From positions 1 through 33,214 of the forward strand of contig CAKTWD010000005.1 of assembly GCA_934630485.1 (NCBI GenBank): a DNA stretch of 33,214 nucleotides. The letters are read 5' to 3'. The position numbers were made by a program, and so were the translations under genes. This DNA is from an uncultured Eggerthellaceae bacterium (GTDB lineage: Bacteria; Actinomycetota; Coriobacteriia; Coriobacteriales; Eggerthellaceae). Positions 15,388-23,540 of the stretch are shown one piece after another. Within the stretch, counting starts at the first letter, position 1. The number at the start of each line of letters is the position of its first letter. The notes under the pieces were generated by a model. That model saw nothing but the letters and a program-made list of their open reading frames with translations, searched no databases and was not told where the DNA came from.

Positions 15388-17700
15388 TTACAGATCGATC
15401 ACCGTGCAGGCTGGGTCGGCCATGCCCATCGCTTCTACCACTTCTTCATGACAGGTGAAGACGATGACTTGGCGCGTGCGCGCAAGCTGGGCCAACGCGC
15501 GAGCCGCACCTGCACGACGCTGCGAGTCGAAGTTGACCAGGATGTCGTCCGCCAAGATAGGCACCGACTCGCCGACGTTGTCTGCGCACATCAGCAAAGC
15601 AATGCGCAACGCTAGGTAAAGCTGCTGGCACGTTCCAAGCGACAGATGCTTGGGATCGCGCTCGTTGCGAGCCGCATCAGTGGCGATAATCGTGCCTTCC
15701 GGCGAAAGGGCGACGCGAATCCACGCGCCGTCGGTCATGAGCGACAGAAGCTCACCCGCGCGACGGTACACTTCGGGCTGACTGCGCGACTCCCACTCTT
15801 CAACCGCTTTTTCAAGAAGAAAGCGCGTCGTCAGCAGATTGGCAAGCTCGGCCTTGCCGTCAGCCATGCGAGTGCGCAGCTCTTGGTAATGCTGCTTCGC
15901 TTCGTCGAGCTCTCGCATATCGCGGGCGCGGGCCAACTGCTCGCCCAATTCGCCATAGCGCAAGCCGATCTTTTCAAGCGAGGAAACCATTTCGTCGCGT
16001 TGTGCTGACTTACGGGCAACCACCTTGCCGATAGAGGATTCGTCGAGCGGAGTTGTACGCGTAGTCGACGAAACAAGGTTCGCCCACTCCTCATCGGCGA
16101 TTTCGCCAACCGAGCGGATCAACCTGTTGCGTTGCATGTCCAAATCGGACAGAGAGTTCTTTGCGTTCGCCAAACTGATCTCATACGACGCGGCCTGCTG
16201 ATTGCGCAGTTCGTTTTTGGCGCGGAAATCGCGGACTTCGTCAAGAATGGACCGAGCGACGCGGATGGATCCACCGGCCTGGCTGAATCCGTTGGCGGAA
16301 AGCCAACGAGCGATCTGCTCGTCAACGGCGTCCTTGGCCGCTTTCGCCTGATCGAGTTTCTTCTGGTCTTGAAGCATCACCCATTGGGTGTCCTGCAAAC
16401 GCGAGTCGAAGGTCTTCTCATCGCGCTCGGGACGGGCAACCAAGAACACGGCTGCGGCCGCCAGCACCAAGGCGAATAGAATGAGCACCGCGCCCAAAAC
16501 CGAGAAGGAAAGGCTGCCGATCACGCGCCCCTGCATGAAAACAGGAACGCCCAGAACAGCGAAAACAACGGGCAGCGCGATTGAAAGAACGATCTTCAAG
16601 GTACGTTGGTTGTTTCTGTCGGAAGCTTTTGCCTCGTTACCTTGCAACTCAGTCAGAGCATCATACGCAGCCACGGATGCAGCGTAGTCGCTCTCCGCGG
16701 TTTGCAGCGCGTGGTCGGCGCGCACCTGACGTTCCGACAAGTCGTCCATCTTCTCGCGCAAAGCACGCTCTTCGACGGGAGTAAGCTCAAGCAGCTCAGG
16801 CTCGAAAACGTTCGCGACGCCAACAGGAGCGGTGGCGCGCTGCTGATCACGAGCCTGTTCCTTCAAGTCGGCGAGCTCGTCAAGCAGGATCTCTCGCTGC
16901 TCGTCCATTCTTTTCAACTGTGCGCGTTTGCCAACCAAAGCGTCTATCTGCTCGTTGGCGCTAGAGATTCGGCGCGAAAGCTCTTCGCGCTTACCCTCAA
17001 GCGCGTGGTACTCCCGCGTCTCTGACTTCAGACGCTCGGTCTCGTCAACCGCACGCTGGATACGCGCGCGGGTCGCCTTCATGTCGTCGGCGATTCGCAC
17101 GAGAGAATCCGTCGCCGATACCGCCTTGGATGAATACGCCTGGATTCGATCGTTCACATCCGCAAGAGCGTATGTCGGACTTGCTTCGGTTCCCGAACCC
17201 GCAGTAAGCAAATGAGATGTGATGTCGGTGGTATTGCGAAGCGACCTCAGCTCGTCAGACGTCAGCAAGAACATCGTGCGGAAGGTCTCGCGATCGATGT
17301 CGGCCACCACGCTCTGATCGCCGATCAGGCCATCGGCATTGCGAGTACGGGAAATCACCGTCTCATTTTCAAGAACAGTTCCCTGAACAGGTGATTCGTC
17401 GAATGTTTCACGTGAAGCACCTTCGGCAAGGGAGGAATCGCCTATTCCAAATGCCCCCTCCAGGCGCTCGGCGAACACCAGCGCGCCTGCACGTTCGGCG
17501 TAATCGGGCTTGTAGGTGTTTCGATTCGTACGGGCGTCTTCCCAACCGAAAAGCAAGCCGCCAACGAACTGCGAGAGGGTGGTCTTACCCGCCTCATTCT
17601 TGCCGAAAACAACGTTCATACCAGGCGCGAAGGGTCCGACGGTTTTGTTGGAGAACGCACCAAAACTGTCGATACGAGCATATTTCAAGAAGCGTTTCAT
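15388..17700 (-). CDS. yhaN: YhaN-like AAA ATPase (SbcC/Rad50-like) with two membrane segments
   Basis: This SMC/Rad50-related ATPase has 770 residues. The N-terminus holds DSFGAFSNKTVGPFAPGMNVVFGKNEAGKTT (Walker A, residues 33-41). The C-terminus has the signature LSLGTCQQLYLALRIALLMC at about residue 690 and Walker B VPILADDILVNFDS at about 712-725. Charged coiled coils occupy roughly 205-365 and 430-640. Between them, residues 369-388 and 397-422 are two hydrophobic helices, as in YhaN proteins, where the coil apex would be tethered to the membrane. It overlaps yhaO by 4 bases (ATGA), so the pair likely forms an SbcCD-like nuclease complex acting on DNA ends. It is shorter than many family members. 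Its DNA carries a parS-like site. Confidence 0.85.
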   Translation of the reverse strand: MKRFLKYARIDSFGAFSNKTVGPFAPGMNVVFGKNEAGKTTLSQFVGGLLFGWEDARTNRNTYKPDYAERAGALVFAERLEGAFGIGDSSLAEGASRETFDESPVQGTVLENETVISRTRNADGLIGDQSVVADIDRETFRTMFLLTSDELRSLRNTTDITSHLLTAGSGTEASPTYALADVNDRIQAYSSKAVSATDSLVRIADDMKATRARIQRAVDETERLKSETREYHALEGKREELSRRISSANEQIDALVGKRAQLKRMDEQREILLDELADLKEQARDQQRATAPVGVANVFEPELLELTPVEERALREKMDDLSERQVRADHALQTAESDYAASVAAYDALTELQGNEAKASDRNNQRTLKIVLSIALPVVFAVLGVPVFMQGRVIGSLSFSVLGAVLILFALVLAAAAVFLVARPERDEKTFDSRLQDTQWVMLQDQKKLDQAKAAKDAVDEQIARWLSANGFSQAGGSIRVARSILDEVRDFRAKNELRNQQAASYEISLANAKNSLSDLDMQRNRLIRSVGEIADEEWANLVSSTTRTTPLDESSIGKVVARKSAQRDEMVSSLEKIGLRYGELGEQLARARDMRELDEAKQHYQELRTRMADGKAELANLLTTRFLLEKAVEEWESRSQPEVYRRAGELLSLMTDGAWIRVALSPEGTIIATDAARNERDPKHLSLGTCQQLYLALRIALLMCADNVGESVPILADDILVNFDSQRRAGAARALAQLARTRQVIVFTCHEEVVEAMGMADPACTVIDL
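17404..17419. promoter_or_regulatory. parS-like site inside yhaN (15 of 16)
   Basis: TGTTTCACGTGAAGCA differs at one base from the ParB-binding consensus TGTTTCACGTGAAACA. It lies within codons for about residues 95-99 of yhaN (A-S-R-E-T). parS sites inside genes near the origin are common. ParB/Spo0J would nucleate chromosome segregation here. Confidence 0.75.
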
Positions 17701-19043
17701 TTAGACGCCTCCATAAGCAGATCGAGTGCAAGGTCCTCGGCCGCGTTCACACATCGCTTGGGGTGCTCGATCACGTCAGCAGGAAGATCCAACCCACGCG
17801 CCAAGAACTCCTCGCTAAGATAGCGGTTCAGCTCGGCAGGGGACTTCCTTGCCTGGTCGGCGATTGTCATAAGCGAAGCGGGGAACAGGCCTTCCTTCGC
17901 CAGGGCCTTCTTATCGAACGGCGCTGAGGTTTTGTCGATGATCGCGTCGCAAAAGAAAACAGGGTAGCTCGCATTCACGTTCTCGCGAATATCCTCGATC
18001 ACGCGACCGCGCGAAAGCGTTTCATGCAAGTCGGTCTTACCGGTAAGCGTGACGCGAACGCACATCTCTTCGCACTGAGCCTTGCCGTTCGCGCTGAACA
18101 TCTCTTTCAAAATGGCCGAGGTGACATCGGCGACTGTCAAGCACTCCGAAACGTCCACCTTCAGCTTTTCCCATACCACGCTTGCTGTAGGGATGAAGCG
18201 CAGTTGGGGATCCTTCCTTTCCTCCAAAGTAACCAGGTAGCACCCACGAGAACCATCCTCGTTGATGTCGCGACCCTGTACATCGCCCGAGAACACCACG
18301 CGCGGGTCTTTCAGCGATGGATACGCCTGACGCCTATGAATGTGGCCGCAAGCCCAGTAATCGATGCCGCGGTCAAGCAACGACGCCGGTTTCACCGGAG
18401 CCTTGAAATCCTTATCGAGACCCGTATGAATGACGCCCACCATGAACGGAGCTTTGTCAATTGCCTTCAGGTTGGCTTCGAGCTTTGGGTCGGATTGGGC
18501 ATGTGCGCCGCGCGTCGCATCGGCTCCTGCGGTGAATTGACGCTTAAGTGCTAAGACGGCTTCCTCACGCGAGATCCCCTCCGAGATGTCGCGGTCTTCG
18601 GGCCACGTTTGATTGAAGAAACTGCGACCGCCCAGCAAACACAGCGGCTTGCCATTGCGCGAGTACGCCGCAAACGTCGGCGACTCGGCGCCGAACATCA
18701 CCGTATTCGGCGGAAACTCAACGAAGTCCCTGCTCCACGAGGTATACGGGTCGTGATTGCCCGTTACCAGATACACGGGGATATCGGCCTCGTTCAAACG
18801 CTGAAGACCCTTAAAGAAGTCCATATAGTCGCCGTACGAAGCACGCGCCGTGTCGAAAACGTCGCCGGCAATGATGACGAAATCAACCTCGTTGTCTATC
18901 GCGGCGTCGATGACGCGAGCGTATGCTTCCATGATTGCGCGCTCAAGGCGTTTCGACCATGCCGGTGAAAGCGATCTTAAGCCGCGGAAGGGCGCACCTA
19001 TATGAAGGTCCGCCGCATGAATGAATGTCACTTGTTTAGCCAT
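17697..19043 (-). CDS. yhaO: YhaO-like metallophosphoesterase (SbcD/Mre11-like nuclease subunit)
   Basis: This 448-residue calcineurin-like phosphoesterase of the DNA repair exonuclease group carries the five metal-binding motifs in order. They are FIHAADLHIGAPF, VIIAGDVFDTA, VTGNHDPYTS, VGVIHTG and WACGHIHRRQ. An alpha/beta C-terminal region follows. Its stop codon overlaps the yhaN start by 4 bases, which fixes the partnership with the ATPase. The start ATG 19041-19043 has only a weak CTGAAG upstream. It likely provides the nuclease activity of the complex on DNA ends or hairpins. No substrate evidence is visible in sequence. Confidence 0.88.
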   Translation of the reverse strand: MAKQVTFIHAADLHIGAPFRGLRSLSPAWSKRLERAIMEAYARVIDAAIDNEVDFVIIAGDVFDTARASYGDYMDFFKGLQRLNEADIPVYLVTGNHDPYTSWSRDFVEFPPNTVMFGAESPTFAAYSRNGKPLCLLGGRSFFNQTWPEDRDISEGISREEAVLALKRQFTAGADATRGAHAQSDPKLEANLKAIDKAPFMVGVIHTGLDKDFKAPVKPASLLDRGIDYWACGHIHRRQAYPSLKDPRVVFSGDVQGRDINEDGSRGCYLVTLEERKDPQLRFIPTASVVWEKLKVDVSECLTVADVTSAILKEMFSANGKAQCEEMCVRVTLTGKTDLHETLSRGRVIEDIRENVNASYPVFFCDAIIDKTSAPFDKKALAKEGLFPASLMTIADQARKSPAELNRYLSEEFLARGLDLPADVIEHPKRCVNAAEDLALDLLMEASK

Positions 19044-19193
19044 GGCTTCAGTTTAGCGCGTATGAGGCAATCGCGGGGAGACAAGGACGACCTTGGCTGC
19101 CCGTCGACGCGCAAAAAGACATCGAGGCACGTGATGAAGACGCACCCCCAACTAAGCAAACGATTGAAATAACTTCCCGGCAGCTGATATGCC

Positions 19194-20606
19194 CTAGTAC
19201 GGAACGCGCGAGTCGTCCGCATAATCCATGAAACGGGTTCTTTCAGGAATGAAGGTAAGCGTGATATCACGTGTGGCGCCGTTACGGTGTTTTGCAACGA
19301 TGAGCGTGGCCGTATTCAAATCAGGGCGTCCATCTCGCTCGGCTTCGGTTTCATCCATGCTTCGATCGATGAACATGACGATATCGGCGTCCTGCTCGAT
19401 ACTGCCCGATTCACGAAGGTCGGAGAGCATCGGGCGCTTATCGGCGCGCATCTCAACCTGACGAGAAAGCTGCGACAATGCGATAACGGGCATGTCCATT
19501 TCCTTAGCGAGGATCTTAAGGCCACGGGAGATCTCGCCGATCTCGACAGCGCGGTTGCCATCGCCGCGCAACTTCGGCGAAGACATAAGCTGAAGGTAGT
19601 CGACGACGATAAGGCCGTTGCCCTGAACGTGACGTAACTCGCGGCGAGCCTTGGCGCGTGCCTCAAGAATGGAAAGGCCGGGCGTGTCGTCGATGTACAT
19701 ATCAAGTTTTGAAAGCCTGTTGCACGCATCGGCGAGGGCGCCCCAATCGGCATCGGACAGCTTTCCCGAACCGCGAACAGAGGAAAGCGCGACGCCTGAT
19801 TCCGACGATAGAATACGCTGAACCAGCTGAATGGCGCTCATTTCCAGCGAGAAGAACGCAACCGAAGTGCCGCGCTTTGCAGCGTTAGTTGCAAGGTTCA
19901 GAGCAAACGAGGTCTTACCAACACCAGGTCGAGCCGCCAAAATGACAAGGTCTCCGCCGCGCAGGCCATGGAACAGGCTGTCGACGTCAGTAAAACCCGT
20001 GGGAACACCTTGCATGTCGCTTTGATTCTCAGACATGCGCGTGATCTCTTCGAACGCAGAGGTGATAAGCGAATCCATCTTCACGAACGTAGAGGAGATA
20101 CGCTGCTCGGTTACGTTGAACAAGGTTTTCTCGGCAGTCTCGACAACCTCGGAAAGGTTGTCGGGCGCTTCATAGGCAAGCGCGTTGATCTCGGCTGCGG
20201 CGTAGATCAAATCGCGCAGCACCGACGTGCGCTTCACAATGTCGGCGTGGTTCTGCCAATTGGTAAGCGCAAACGTGTTATCAGCCAGAGAAAGAATGTA
20301 TTCACGCCCGCCCACAGCTTCAAGCTGACCTGAAGCAGCAAGCGTGTCGGCAAGCGAGATCTGGTCGATAGGGATGTTGCGCTCGTTCAACCCGTACGCA
20401 GCCTCGAAGATGACTCGATGGGCAGGGCGATAAAAGTTGCTGGGCTTTAGTTTGACCAGAATATCCTCAGCAGCCTCGGCGTTCAGCATAAGAGCAGCAA
20501 GCACCGATTTCTCCGCCTCGATATTCTGGGGAATCTTGCGCTCATTTGGGGAATTCTGCTGGTAGTCGTCATTTCGACGAGCAAACTGCTGATTGTCGTA
20601 TGGCAT
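19194..20606 (-). CDS. dnaB: Replicative DNA helicase DnaB
   Basis: This is the 470-residue hexameric 5'-3' helicase that unwinds DNA at the fork. The N-terminal domain begins PQNIEAEKSVLAALMLN (residues 26-42). The RecA-like domain has Walker A ARPGVGKTS at 225-233, FFSLEMSAIQLVQRI, VVDYLQLM as Walker B, and the arginine finger region KHRNGATRDITLTF near the end. No intein interrupts it. It follows rplI after a terminator, within the conserved rpsF-ssb-rpsR-rplI-dnaB order. AAGGAA precedes the ATG by about 10 bases. Nothing coding is seen in the 150 bases downstream before yhaO. Confidence 0.97.
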   Translation of the reverse strand: MPYDNQQFARRNDDYQQNSPNERKIPQNIEAEKSVLAALMLNAEAAEDILVKLKPSNFYRPAHRVIFEAAYGLNERNIPIDQISLADTLAASGQLEAVGGREYILSLADNTFALTNWQNHADIVKRTSVLRDLIYAAAEINALAYEAPDNLSEVVETAEKTLFNVTEQRISSTFVKMDSLITSAFEEITRMSENQSDMQGVPTGFTDVDSLFHGLRGGDLVILAARPGVGKTSFALNLATNAAKRGTSVAFFSLEMSAIQLVQRILSSESGVALSSVRGSGKLSDADWGALADACNRLSKLDMYIDDTPGLSILEARAKARRELRHVQGNGLIVVDYLQLMSSPKLRGDGNRAVEIGEISRGLKILAKEMDMPVIALSQLSRQVEMRADKRPMLSDLRESGSIEQDADIVMFIDRSMDETEAERDGRPDLNTATLIVAKHRNGATRDITLTFIPERTRFMDYADDSRVPY

Positions 20607-20714
20607 GTGATTTTTCCTTCTGATCAGTTCGGATTGCCATGGTAAACCATAGAAAGCCCTGATAGAGCGAAGATTTTATCCCTACATAGGCGCTTAATCG
20701 CCATTTCCACCGCC

Positions 20715-20760
20715 AAAAAAGAAACCCTCCTTGCCCCGTACTTGGGGAAAGGAGGGTTTT
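20715..20760 (-). terminator. Terminator between rplI and dnaB
   Basis: AAACCCTCCTT and AAGGAGGGTTT arms with an inner CCCC/GGGG pairing (20722-20758) are followed on the minus strand by TTCTTTTTTGG. It ends the rpsF-ssb-rpsR-rplI transcript, so dnaB needs read-through or a promoter in 20607-20714. Confidence 0.85.
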
Positions 20761-20795
20761 CCACGTTTTCCACCGACCTAACGGGGGAAAACTAT

Positions 20796-21332
20796 TTATT
20801 CTGCGTCCGCAGTTTCTTCAGATTCGGCAGCGGCCTCGACGACCTCAGCCTCTTCCTCAGCAACTTCCTCGACGACGGGCTTGGCCTCGATGTCAACGAC
20901 GGAGATCGTGGCGGTAGCCTTGATGTCGCGGTAAAGGTCGATCTCGACCTCGTGCTCACCGACGGTCTTGATGGCGCCGGAGATCTTGATGCGACGACGA
21001 TCAACCTCGACGTCCTTGACCTCCTTGATAGCGTCAGCGATCATCTGAGCGGTAACGGAGCCGAACAGAGCGCCGTTCTCGCCGACCTTAGCCTTGATGA
21101 CGACCTCGGCACCCTCGAGCTGGCCCTTGAGCTCGGTAGCGTTGGCGATACGAACCTCTTCGCGCTTGGCGATGTTCTTACGCTTCTGCTCGAGCTGCTT
21201 CAGGTTGCCAGGGGTGGCCAAAACGGCCTTGCCCTGCGAGAGCAGGTAGGTGTTGGCAAAGCCACGAGCAACGTCGATGACGTCGCCTTCGCCGCCCTTG
21301 CCCTGAACCTCGGTAAGAAGAATAACCTTCAT
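20796..21332 (-). CDS. rplI: 50S ribosomal protein bL9 with acidic tail
   Basis: This is ribosomal protein bL9. MKVILLTEVQGKGGEGDVIDVARGFANTYLL is the rRNA-binding N-terminal domain with its long connecting helix. FGSVTAQMIADAIKEV and GEHEVEIDLYRDIKATATISVV mark the C-terminal domain. The 178 residues exceed the usual ~149. The excess is an acidic Glu/Ala tail from about residue 149 (many E and V/A residues), probably disordered. It is the fourth gene of the rpsF operon, 14 bases after rpsR. Confidence 0.97.
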   Translation of the reverse strand: MKVILLTEVQGKGGEGDVIDVARGFANTYLLSQGKAVLATPGNLKQLEQKRKNIAKREEVRIANATELKGQLEGAEVVIKAKVGENGALFGSVTAQMIADAIKEVKDVEVDRRRIKISGAIKTVGEHEVEIDLYRDIKATATISVVDIEAKPVVEEVAEEEAEVVEAAAESEETADAE

Positions 21333-21346
21333 GTCTCCTCCTTAGC

Positions 21347-21607
21347 CTAGCGGTTGCGGCGATCGCCACGGCCGCTGATTGCGGGCACCGCGTAGGGCAT
21401 GAGAGCCATCTCGCGGGCGCGCTTCACAGCGTTGGCGATGTCGCGCTGATGCTGAGTGCAAGCGCCGGTCACGCGACGGGGCTTGATTTTGCCACGATCG
21501 GTGACGTACTTGCGCAGCATCTGAGTGTCTTTGTAGTCGACGTATTCTGCCTTATCCTTGCAGAACTGGCAGTACTTACGGCGAGGCTGCTTCGAGTATT
21601 CAGCCAT
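21347..21607 (-). CDS. rpsR: 30S ribosomal protein bS18
   Basis: This ribosomal protein has 86 residues from the start at ATG 21605-21607, which has AAAGAGG just upstream; the frame opens 5 codons earlier without a better site. KYCQFC at residues 12-16 and GACTQHQRDIANAVKRAREMALMPY are the bS18 hallmarks. Cys13, Cys16, Cys50 and His53 together make the zinc-ribbon (C+) form, which many bacteria have replaced by a zinc-free form. It binds bS6 on the platform of the 30S subunit. It is the third gene of the operon. Confidence 0.97.
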   Translation of the reverse strand: MAEYSKQPRRKYCQFCKDKAEYVDYKDTQMLRKYVTDRGKIKPRRVTGACTQHQRDIANAVKRAREMALMPYAVPAISGRGDRRNR

Positions 21608-21627
21608 GAGTACCTCTTTCAATTCGC

Positions 21628-22086
21628 TTAAAACGGGATATCCTCGTCGTATACAGACGAAGACGTTTCAATGACGGGGGCCGCAGGTGTGGGAGCGGCG
21701 GGGGCGTAGGACTGGTTTCCGTAGCCACCGTTGTTGTAACCGCCTTGCTGGCCGCCATTGCGAGACGACATGAATTCGAGGTCATCCACGACCACTTCCA
21801 GCTTGCTGCGCTTCTGGCCGTCGCGCTCCCACTGGCTCCAGCGGAGCTTGCCCTCGATGGTCACCTTGGTGCCCTTCGAGAGGAAGCGAGCGAGGCTTTC
21901 AGCACGCGTGCCGAACATGGTGCAATCGACGAAATTGGGATAGTCCTCCCACTCACCGGTCTGCTGATTACGACGACGATCGTTGACTGCAACGCCCAGG
22001 CTCAGAACGGCCATGCCGCTTGCGGTGGAACGCAGGTCGGGATCGCGCGTAAGATTACCGCTGATGATCACTCGATTGATGCTCAT
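21628..22086 (-). CDS. ssb: Single-stranded DNA-binding protein
   Basis: This 152-residue SSB has an OB fold over residues 1-105 (MSINRVIISGNLTRDPDLR, then FVDCTMFGTRAESLARFLSKGTKVTIEGKL and RSKLEVVVDDLEFM). A Gly/Asn/Pro/Ala linker follows, and then the acidic tip DEDIPF, which recruits replication and repair partners. It lies between rpsF and rpsR, the standard arrangement for the housekeeping copy. Confidence 0.97.
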   Translation of the reverse strand: MSINRVIISGNLTRDPDLRSTASGMAVLSLGVAVNDRRRNQQTGEWEDYPNFVDCTMFGTRAESLARFLSKGTKVTIEGKLRWSQWERDGQKRSKLEVVVDDLEFMSSRNGGQQGGYNNGGYGNQSYAPAAPTPAAPVIETSSSVYDEDIPF

Positions 22087-22134
22087 GTCTCTTCCTTCTC
22101 TCTACCTTTGCGCGTCAAACGCGCTGCTTGAACT

Positions 22135-22428
22135 TTACTCGCGGTCGGTGCGCTTCACGATCATGTGGCGAACCACGGTGTCGTTAATGCGCAGGATGCG
22201 GTCCAGCTCGGCAATGTTGGCAGGATCAGCGTGGAAGTCGACCAGGGTGTAGTCACCCTCCGTCAAACCGTTGATCTCATAAGCGAGTTTGCGCTTGCCC
22301 CAAGCATCAACGTTGTCGATAGCACCCTTACCTTCGGTGATGGTGGTTTCGATACGCTTAGCAGCAGCGGCGCGGGATTCCTCGTCGGCAGCAGGGTCGA
22401 CGAAATACAGCAATTCGTAAGCCTTCAT
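22135..22428 (-). CDS. rpsF: 30S ribosomal protein bS6
   Basis: This is 97-residue ribosomal protein bS6. MKAYELLYFVDPAADEE, then GKRKLAYEINGLTEGDYTLVDFHADP and NDTVVRHMIVKRTD match the family throughout. It is the first gene of the rpsF-ssb-rpsR-rplI operon. AGGAGGTGAGCTG before the ATG is a near-perfect ribosome binding site. The leader carries a GC-rich hairpin and a good promoter lies 75 bases upstream. Confidence 0.97.
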   Translation of the reverse strand: MKAYELLYFVDPAADEESRAAAAKRIETTITEGKGAIDNVDAWGKRKLAYEINGLTEGDYTLVDFHADPANIAELDRILRINDTVVRHMIVKRTDRE

Positions 22429-22454
22429 CAGCTCACCTCCTTTGGTCGTAAACG

Positions 22455-22484
22455 GCCCCGGGCTGGTGAAGGCATAGCCGGGGC
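22455..22484 (-). promoter_or_regulatory. Hairpin in the rpsF leader, candidate S6:S18 binding element
   Basis: On the minus strand GCCCCGGCT and AGCCCGGGGC form a GC-rich stem with an unpaired C, or an alternative CCG-containing bulge, closing an 11-base loop. Many bacteria carry a bS6:bS18-binding leader with a CCG bulge at this site for autoregulation. Fit to that motif was judged by eye only. No T-tract follows, so it is not a simple terminator. Confidence 0.45.
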
Positions 22485-22502
22485 AGGAAAAACAGCTTGT
22501 CT

Positions 22503-22531
22503 ATGGTAACAAAAGCAAATTTCACCGACAA
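22503..22531 (-). promoter_or_regulatory. Promoter of the rpsF operon
   Basis: On the minus strand TTGTCG (22526-22531) and TACCAT (22503-22508) are 17 bases apart. The start near 22496 gives a leader of about 68 bases containing the hairpin. Confidence 0.6.
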
Positions 22532-22627
22532 GCCTGCAACCTGCGCGAACACACTGCGTTCACCGTTTCATCACGCGCGATCCAACCCCTAGCTGGCTCA
22601 CAGCCCAACCGCGATTTCCTTGAAACG

Positions 22628-22668
22628 GATTATGGGCGACCGACCTTGCAGCCGTATCGCCCATAATC
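22628..22668 (+). repeat. 12-bp perfect inverted repeat, possible terminator
   Basis: GATTATGGGCGA (22628-22639) and its complement (22657-22668) flank 17 bases. On the plus strand it is followed by ATTTCTTTTATT, as in a terminator, yet no plus-strand gene ends here. On the minus strand it follows the acidic protein gene but the tail is CGTTTC, which is poor. It may end an unrecognised plus-strand transcript or act weakly for the minus-strand gene. Confidence 0.5.
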
Positions 22669-22786
22669 ATTTCTTTTATTGCGGATTTGCCGAAATAATC
22701 TAACGCGTTTCGCCATCGAATCTGACGGGAATTACTCTGCGTCGCCCTCAGAAGCAGCCTCTTCTGTTTCCACGAACACCGACTCA

Positions 22787-23317
22787 TCAAGGACGATGAC
22801 GTTGGAAGCTTCCCCCCTCATCTACAACTTCTCCTTGTTCAGAAGCCTCTTCGGGCGTTTCGATGGCATGTTGACGAAGGTTTGCCATAAAGTTCGGGGC
22901 ATGTCCGATGTAGATGGGATCATCCTCGAAAGTGAACGCACCGTCCTCGCCGATGGTGTAAACCAAACCGACTGCGTAGCCGTCCTCACCGCCGGGAACG
23001 CCGCCCTCGGCGATGATCGCATCGATGGTGCCGGTATCAACCTCGATCTCGCCATCGTAGACGAAGCCGTAAGCGCGGGCGCCAGCAGCATCGCGAACCG
23101 TATGAGCGGCCTTTGCATAGCAACCTTCGACGGTTTCGGAGTCGGCCTCTTCCTCGACAAGCGTGTCGGCCATAACCAGACCGGTACGGGGGACGATACC
23201 CTCGCCGGATTCCAGCATCTCGCGCGACTCATTGATCAGAAACAGCAGGACACTGCTAAGAACCTCGGGCATTTCAGGTGCTGCGGTAGGGGCTGCTTCG
23301 ACGATCCTATCGGACAT
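22787..23317 (-). CDS. Acidic protein of unknown function, frame probably broken near the 3' end
   Basis: I do not recognise this 176-residue protein. It is strongly acidic, with no signal peptide or membrane segment, and has an ordered-looking core (GLVMADTLVEEEADSETVEGCYAKAAHTVRDAAGARAYGFVYDGEIEVD; DGYAVGLVYTIGEDGAFTFEDDPIYIGHAPNFMANLRQHAIETPEE). The start is ATG 23315-23317 with AAAGGAG upstream. The frame open further upstream runs through tRNA-Ser and is not coding. The last 8 residues (GSFQRHRP) look unlike the rest. They follow a run of six G on the coding strand (22812-22817). With one G less, the frame continues to a stop at 22732-22734 and gives the acidic ending EASNVIVLDESVFVETEEAA..., which suits the protein better. 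This is either a sequence error, a mutation or a phase-variable tract. Confidence 0.75.
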   Translation of the reverse strand: MSDRIVEAAPTAAPEMPEVLSSVLLFLINESREMLESGEGIVPRTGLVMADTLVEEEADSETVEGCYAKAAHTVRDAAGARAYGFVYDGEIEVDTGTIDAIIAEGGVPGGEDGYAVGLVYTIGEDGAFTFEDDPIYIGHAPNFMANLRQHAIETPEEASEQGEVVDEGGSFQRHRP

Positions 23318-23340
23318 GAGGATCTCCTTTCGTCTAGAAA

Positions 23341-23366
23341 CGAAAAACGCCCGCATAGCGGGCGTT
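23341..23366 (-). terminator. Terminator downstream of tRNA-Ser(CGA)
   Basis: AACGCCCGC and GCGGGCGTT (23346-23366, ATA loop) are followed on the minus strand by a T-rich tail. It separates the tRNA from the acidic protein gene. Confidence 0.85.
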
Positions 23367-23377
23367 AGTCTTGTAAC

Positions 23378-23470
23378 TGGCGGAGGAGGAGGGATTCGAA
23401 CCCTCGTCACCGGGGATACCGGTGAAACGGTTTTCGAGACCGCCGCATTCAACCACTCTGCCACCCCTCC
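23378..23470 (-). tRNA. tRNA-Ser (CGA)
   Basis: This is a class II tRNA with a long variable arm. Acceptor GGAGGGG pairs CTCCTCC (one G-T), followed by discriminator G and encoded CCA. The anticodon loop CTCGAAA gives anticodon CGA for UCG serine codons. The T loop is TTCGAAT. Confidence 0.97.
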
Positions 23471-23540
23471 GCGTGGGGTGAGCCGTCATTCTGACGACTT
23501 ATCGCTAAAGCCTGGCGCTTTGCGATGTTACCTGTTCTTC

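Noticed and set aside
23318..23464. A 49-residue N-terminal extension of the acidic protein
   Set aside because: It would translate tRNA-Ser(CGA) and its terminator. A strong AAAGGAG precedes the internal ATG.
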